DNA of 64,000 nucleotides from Fibrobacter sp. (GTDB lineage Bacteria; Fibrobacterota; Fibrobacteria; Fibrobacterales; Fibrobacteraceae): positions 1 through 64,000 of the forward strand of contig NZ_JAFZKX010000006.1 of the NCBI RefSeq assembly GCF_017551775.1, in the 5' to 3' direction. Shown here piece after piece: positions 61,240-64,000 of the stretch. Position numbers and translations under genes: made by a program. Every line of letters starts with the position of its first letter. Positions within the stretch are counted from its first letter, which is position 1. The notes under the pieces were generated by a model. The model searched no databases. It was given only the letters and a program-made list of their open reading frames with translations, and had not been told where the DNA came from.

Positions 61240-61931
61240 GACGTATCGCTAGAGGGATAGGCCTGCTCGCGCTTTCTGCGGTTCTCGCATTCGCGGGGGC
61301 TGGGGATGCCGCCGGTGTTTACAAGAAGCCGCTTTCGGCGGAATCGAAGCCCGCGATGCTCCAGTCGATGAAGGTCCTCACCGAAAGTCCGCTTACGGTC
61401 GGGAATTTCAAGCAGACGCGCACGATTACGAAGCTGAACCGCGAATTCGTTTCGACAGGTTCCTTTGCCATCGACCGCGTCTCGGGAATCCTCTGGGATA
61501 CGCAGAAGCCGTTCCCGTCGGTGCTTTGGGTGGGCGACAATTCCATTGTCCAGTGGGATCTTTCGCGCGATACGAAGAAGACGATGTCGGCGAAGGACAA
61601 TCCGGTGTTCGCGGAATTCTCGAAGACCATCCAGTCGGTATTTTCGGGACAGTTCGACGAACTGGATCGCAACTTCAAGCTCTTTTTTGAAAAGAAGGCT
61701 GCCGGTTTCGATATCGGGCTTGTCCCCAAGGAAAACGCTGTCGCTCGCGTTATAGCGTCGATTACCCTTACGGGGCGTACGGAACTTGAAAAGGTGACGA
61801 TTGTCGATGGGGAAGGGAATACCGTGGTGTACGAGTTCTCTGCCCAGGCGCATTTCAAGGATCTTGAATCGGTGAACGCTCCGTTCGACAAGCTTGCTCT
61901 CCGTTTTTTGAAACTGAAATCTGCGAAATAA
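61236..61931 (+). CDS. LolA-like outer-membrane lipoprotein carrier of the polyene cluster
   Basis: A 231-residue exported protein. Residues 1-26 are a signal peptide. The rest fits the LolA half-barrel: FKQTRTITKLNREFVSTGSFAID and GILWDTQKPFPSVLWVGDNSIVQWD strands (read in parts), and a C-terminal LTGRTELEKVTIVDGEGNTVVYEF strand pair. The hydrophobic cavity may carry the lipid-linked polyene across the periplasm. Four-base overlap with the thioesterase gene. Confidence 0.82.
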   Translation: MRRIARGIGLLALSAVLAFAGAGDAAGVYKKPLSAESKPAMLQSMKVLTESPLTVGNFKQTRTITKLNREFVSTGSFAIDRVSGILWDTQKPFPSVLWVGDNSIVQWDLSRDTKKTMSAKDNPVFAEFSKTIQSVFSGQFDELDRNFKLFFEKKAAGFDIGLVPKENAVARVIASITLTGRTELEKVTIVDGEGNTVVYEFSAQAHFKDLESVNAPFDKLALRFLKLKSAK

Positions 61932-61997
61932 AACCGTCGTGGCGGTCGGGGCGTATTGGGCCCGCGATGTGGCCGCCATCCGGGAGAAAAATTGGAT

Positions 61998-64000
61998 ATG
62001 AAAGGTACGCGAAAAAAAGTAGCTTCGGTAATATTGTGGGTGGCGATACACGCCGCCTTCGTGTTGCTTGGGCTCTTGCTGCCTTGGAATATCGAGACCG
62101 ATCTGTATTCGGTTTTGCCGGATTCGAGCGAATTCAGGAATGTCGCGGAAGCGGAAAAGGCCCTGAGCGCGCATTCGATGCGGAACCTGACCGTATTGCT
62201 TGGGCATCGCGATTTCGCGGTGGCGAAATCCGCGGCGAGCGAACTCGAAGGGATTTTCGCCGGGGATAGTTCGCTTGCCGAGACCCGCTTGCGGGTCGGC
62301 GATGCCTCGATGCAGGAACTTCGCGATTTCTATTTCGGGTACCGTTATGTACTGCAGGGAAATGCGGTCCGTGACCTGCTGAAGCAGGGGGATGCGGCGA
62401 CCCTCAAGGACAACGCGCTCCAGAAGGTCTATGGCGCGTTCTCGCTTGCCGACTTGAGTCGGGTCGAAGAAGACCCCTTCCTGCTGGGCGACGAGGCTTT
62501 TGAACATTTCACGCTGAATTCGCCCCTCATGAACGGGCGTTTCACGCTTCGCGACGGTGTCCTTGCCGCCGAGGATTCCGCGGTCACTTACGTCATGTGG
62601 AGCGCCTCCCTTGCGGCGAATACTTCCGCGATGGCTTCCAGCGGCCATGTGCTGGAACGCCTCGACCGCGTGCTCGATTCGCTGCAGCGCGTTCACGAAG
62701 GCCTGCTCGTCGAAAAGTCGGGCGTGCCGTTCCACAGTTACGAGAGTTCCAAGAACGCGCAGTCCGAAGTGGCCTGGATTTCGGGCGTGTCCATGGCGCT
62801 CATCCTGCTTTTGCTGCTCTGGGTGTTCCGCACGCCAATCCCCATCGTGTCGACGTTTTTTGCAATCGGCGTGGCGATATGCGCTGCCCTTTCGGGTACC
62901 TGGGCCGTGTTCGGGAGCATCCATATTTTCACGTTCGTGTTCGGTACGAGCGTTATCGGCGTGAGTATCGACTACGCGATACACTTCTTTACGGAACGCC
63001 ACCATATTCTCAAGGGGCTTCTCCTCGGCTTCATGACGACGGAATTCAGCTACATCGCGCTCACCTTCGCCGATTTCCCGCTGTTGCGCCAGATGGCCGT
63101 GTTCTCGATAGTCGGGCTTGCGAGCTCTTTTGCGACAATCGTGCTCCTGTTCCCGAATCTTCCGCTGCCTTCGCATGCCGCGGAGGGCAAGCGTCCTCTT
63201 CCGACGCGGATTCCGGAACTCTTCCTTCGCGTGTACGACAGGTTCCCGCCGCGCTGGGTGCGTATTGCCGGTATCGTTTTCGCCCTCGTGCTCGTGCCCG
63301 GCGTGTTGAAGCTGGATGTGCATACCGACATGCGCACGCTCTATTCGATGAGCGAAAGTCTCAAGCGTTCCGAGGCTCTGAACGCGCGGCTTAACAACCT
63401 GGGAATTTCGGCGAATTACTTTATTGTGGAAGGCTCGTCGGAACAGGAACTCCTGGAAAACGAGGAAGCCCTTTCTGCACGCTTGCAGGTAGCGGTGAAG
63501 GATTCCCTGATGCGCGGGTTCCTTGCGACAAGTTCGTATATCCCTTCCGTCAAGACGCAGCAGGAAACTTTCGAAGGCATGCAGTCGCTTCGCCATTCGC
63601 AGGCCCTGCAAGAACTCCTGGAAAGCCTGAACGTTCCGGGCGATTCCCTCTTTGAATCGGGTTTCGCCTCTCCTGCGTATCTGGAACCTTCCTCGAAGAT
63701 TCCTTCGTCTTTCGCGAGCATCCTCGATATGCTCTGGATAGGCGAGGTGGACGGACGTTTTTACAGTGCCGTATTCCCGTTGCATGTCGCCGCGGGTTTC
63801 GACATCGGCAAGCAGGCCGCCGAATTGCCCCATGTGTATGCGGTGAACAAGATGGAAAACGTGAACGAGACGCTCACGCAGCTTTCCCGCGTGGCGCTCC
63901 TCCTTGTGGCGATTGCGTATGCGGTCGTGTTCCTGGTCCTGGTCTTTGTCTACGGGTTTGTCCCTGCGCTCCGGATTATCCGCGCTCCGGTCCTCTCGTG
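61998..64000 (+). CDS. MMPL/RND-family exporter of the polyene cluster (partial, 3' end outside window)
   Basis: An open frame from ATG 61998 to the right edge (667+ codons), with no stop. It starts with a positively charged N-terminus and a transmembrane helix (VILWVAIHAAFVLLGLLLPW), then a ~200-residue periplasmic domain, then a cluster of helices with GTSVIGVSIDYAIHFFTERH (~residue 321), the MMPL motif with the membrane Asp that drives proton-coupled export. A second half (helix near ~435, second periplasmic loop) begins before the edge. Probably exports the polyene lipid, with the LolA-like protein as partner. 66 bases follow the LolA-like gene. Confidence 0.85.
   Translation, partial: MKGTRKKVASVILWVAIHAAFVLLGLLLPWNIETDLYSVLPDSSEFRNVAEAEKALSAHSMRNLTVLLGHRDFAVAKSAASELEGIFAGDSSLAETRLRVGDASMQELRDFYFGYRYVLQGNAVRDLLKQGDAATLKDNALQKVYGAFSLADLSRVEEDPFLLGDEAFEHFTLNSPLMNGRFTLRDGVLAAEDSAVTYVMWSASLAANTSAMASSGHVLERLDRVLDSLQRVHEGLLVEKSGVPFHSYESSKNAQSEVAWISGVSMALILLLLLWVFRTPIPIVSTFFAIGVAICAALSGTWAVFGSIHIFTFVFGTSVIGVSIDYAIHFFTERHHILKGLLLGFMTTEFSYIALTFADFPLLRQMAVFSIVGLASSFATIVLLFPNLPLPSHAAEGKRPLPTRIPELFLRVYDRFPPRWVRIAGIVFALVLVPGVLKLDVHTDMRTLYSMSESLKRSEALNARLNNLGISANYFIVEGSSEQELLENEEALSARLQVAVKDSLMRGFLATSSYIPSVKTQQETFEGMQSLRHSQALQELLESLNVPGDSLFESGFASPAYLEPSSKIPSSFASILDMLWIGEVDGRFYSAVFPLHVAAGFDIGKQAAELPHVYAVNKMENVNETLTQLSRVALLLVAIAYAVVFLVLVFVYGFVPALRIIRAPVLS

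Noticed and set aside
60942-63833. Antisense open frame of 963 codons over the thioesterase, LolA-like and MMPL genes
   Set aside because: It crosses three real genes on the opposite strand and its product is rich in Arg and His without any domain.

Overview
The window looks like chromosomal DNA of a Fibrobacter-type bacterium (phylum Fibrobacterota). Three kinds of marker point there: a lipoprotein with the FISUMP (Fibrobacter succinogenes major paralogous) domain at 31.8 kb, a CE15-type glucuronoyl esterase lipoprotein with a poly-serine linker at 23.8 kb (plant cell wall degradation), and several exported proteins whose best-placed promoters carry a TAnnTTTG element of the kind known from Bacteroidetes. 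The cell is Gram-negative (LptD, LpxL-like and LolA-like proteins, beta-barrels, many lipoproteins). No tRNA, rRNA, CRISPR array, phage or insertion sequence was seen, and no gene-free stretch exceeds 300 bases.

Layout. 0-10.5 kb: a pseudouridine synthase cut by the left edge, dgt and a HAD nucleotidase, three exported proteins (one PDZ protein with a possible type IX secretion tail), then lptD-maf-rodZ-hisB. 10.6-23.6 kb, minus strand: a complex I operon nuoA-BC-D-H-I-J-K-L-M-N, with nuoB and nuoC fused and no nuoE, nuoF or nuoG, preceded by a helical orphan protein and a rel (ppGpp) gene. 23.8-33.3 kb: the CE15 esterase, thrH, hslO, a B12-binding radical SAM protein, a DJ-1 protein, a lipoprotein/ArnA-like epimerase/GT2 operon, the FISUMP lipoprotein and slyD. 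33.4-51.5 kb: housekeeping genes (ppiC-like, prfB with its programmed frameshift, rnhA, mfd, tatD-like, lepA-lepB, a cyclophilin, argH), an outer-membrane barrel operon and a striking Lys/Ala/Pro repeat protein with a zinc finger.

51.6-64 kb: a divergent biosynthetic cluster of the aryl polyene / flexirubin class. Leftward run a methyltransferase, a ketosynthase-like chain-length factor and a PlsC-type acyltransferase. Rightward run two acyl carrier proteins, a membrane-domain/adenylate ligase/hotdog dehydratase triple fusion, a GT2 glycosyltransferase, an LpxL-like acyltransferase, an aromatic amino acid ammonia-lyase, a thioesterase, a LolA-like protein and an MMPL exporter that runs off the right edge. 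Together they would make an aryl starter acid, activate and load it on a carrier protein, extend it, and attach the polyene to a lipid anchor for export to the outer membrane. The reductase and main condensing enzymes expected for this class are not in the window and should lie to the right.

Eight exact TAnnTTTG elements sit within about 40 bases of start codons. In four cases (dgt, lptD, hslO, rnhA) the element ends only 4-7 bases before the start codon, which predicts leaderless mRNAs. All function calls rest on reading the translated sequence against remembered family features; no database search was run.
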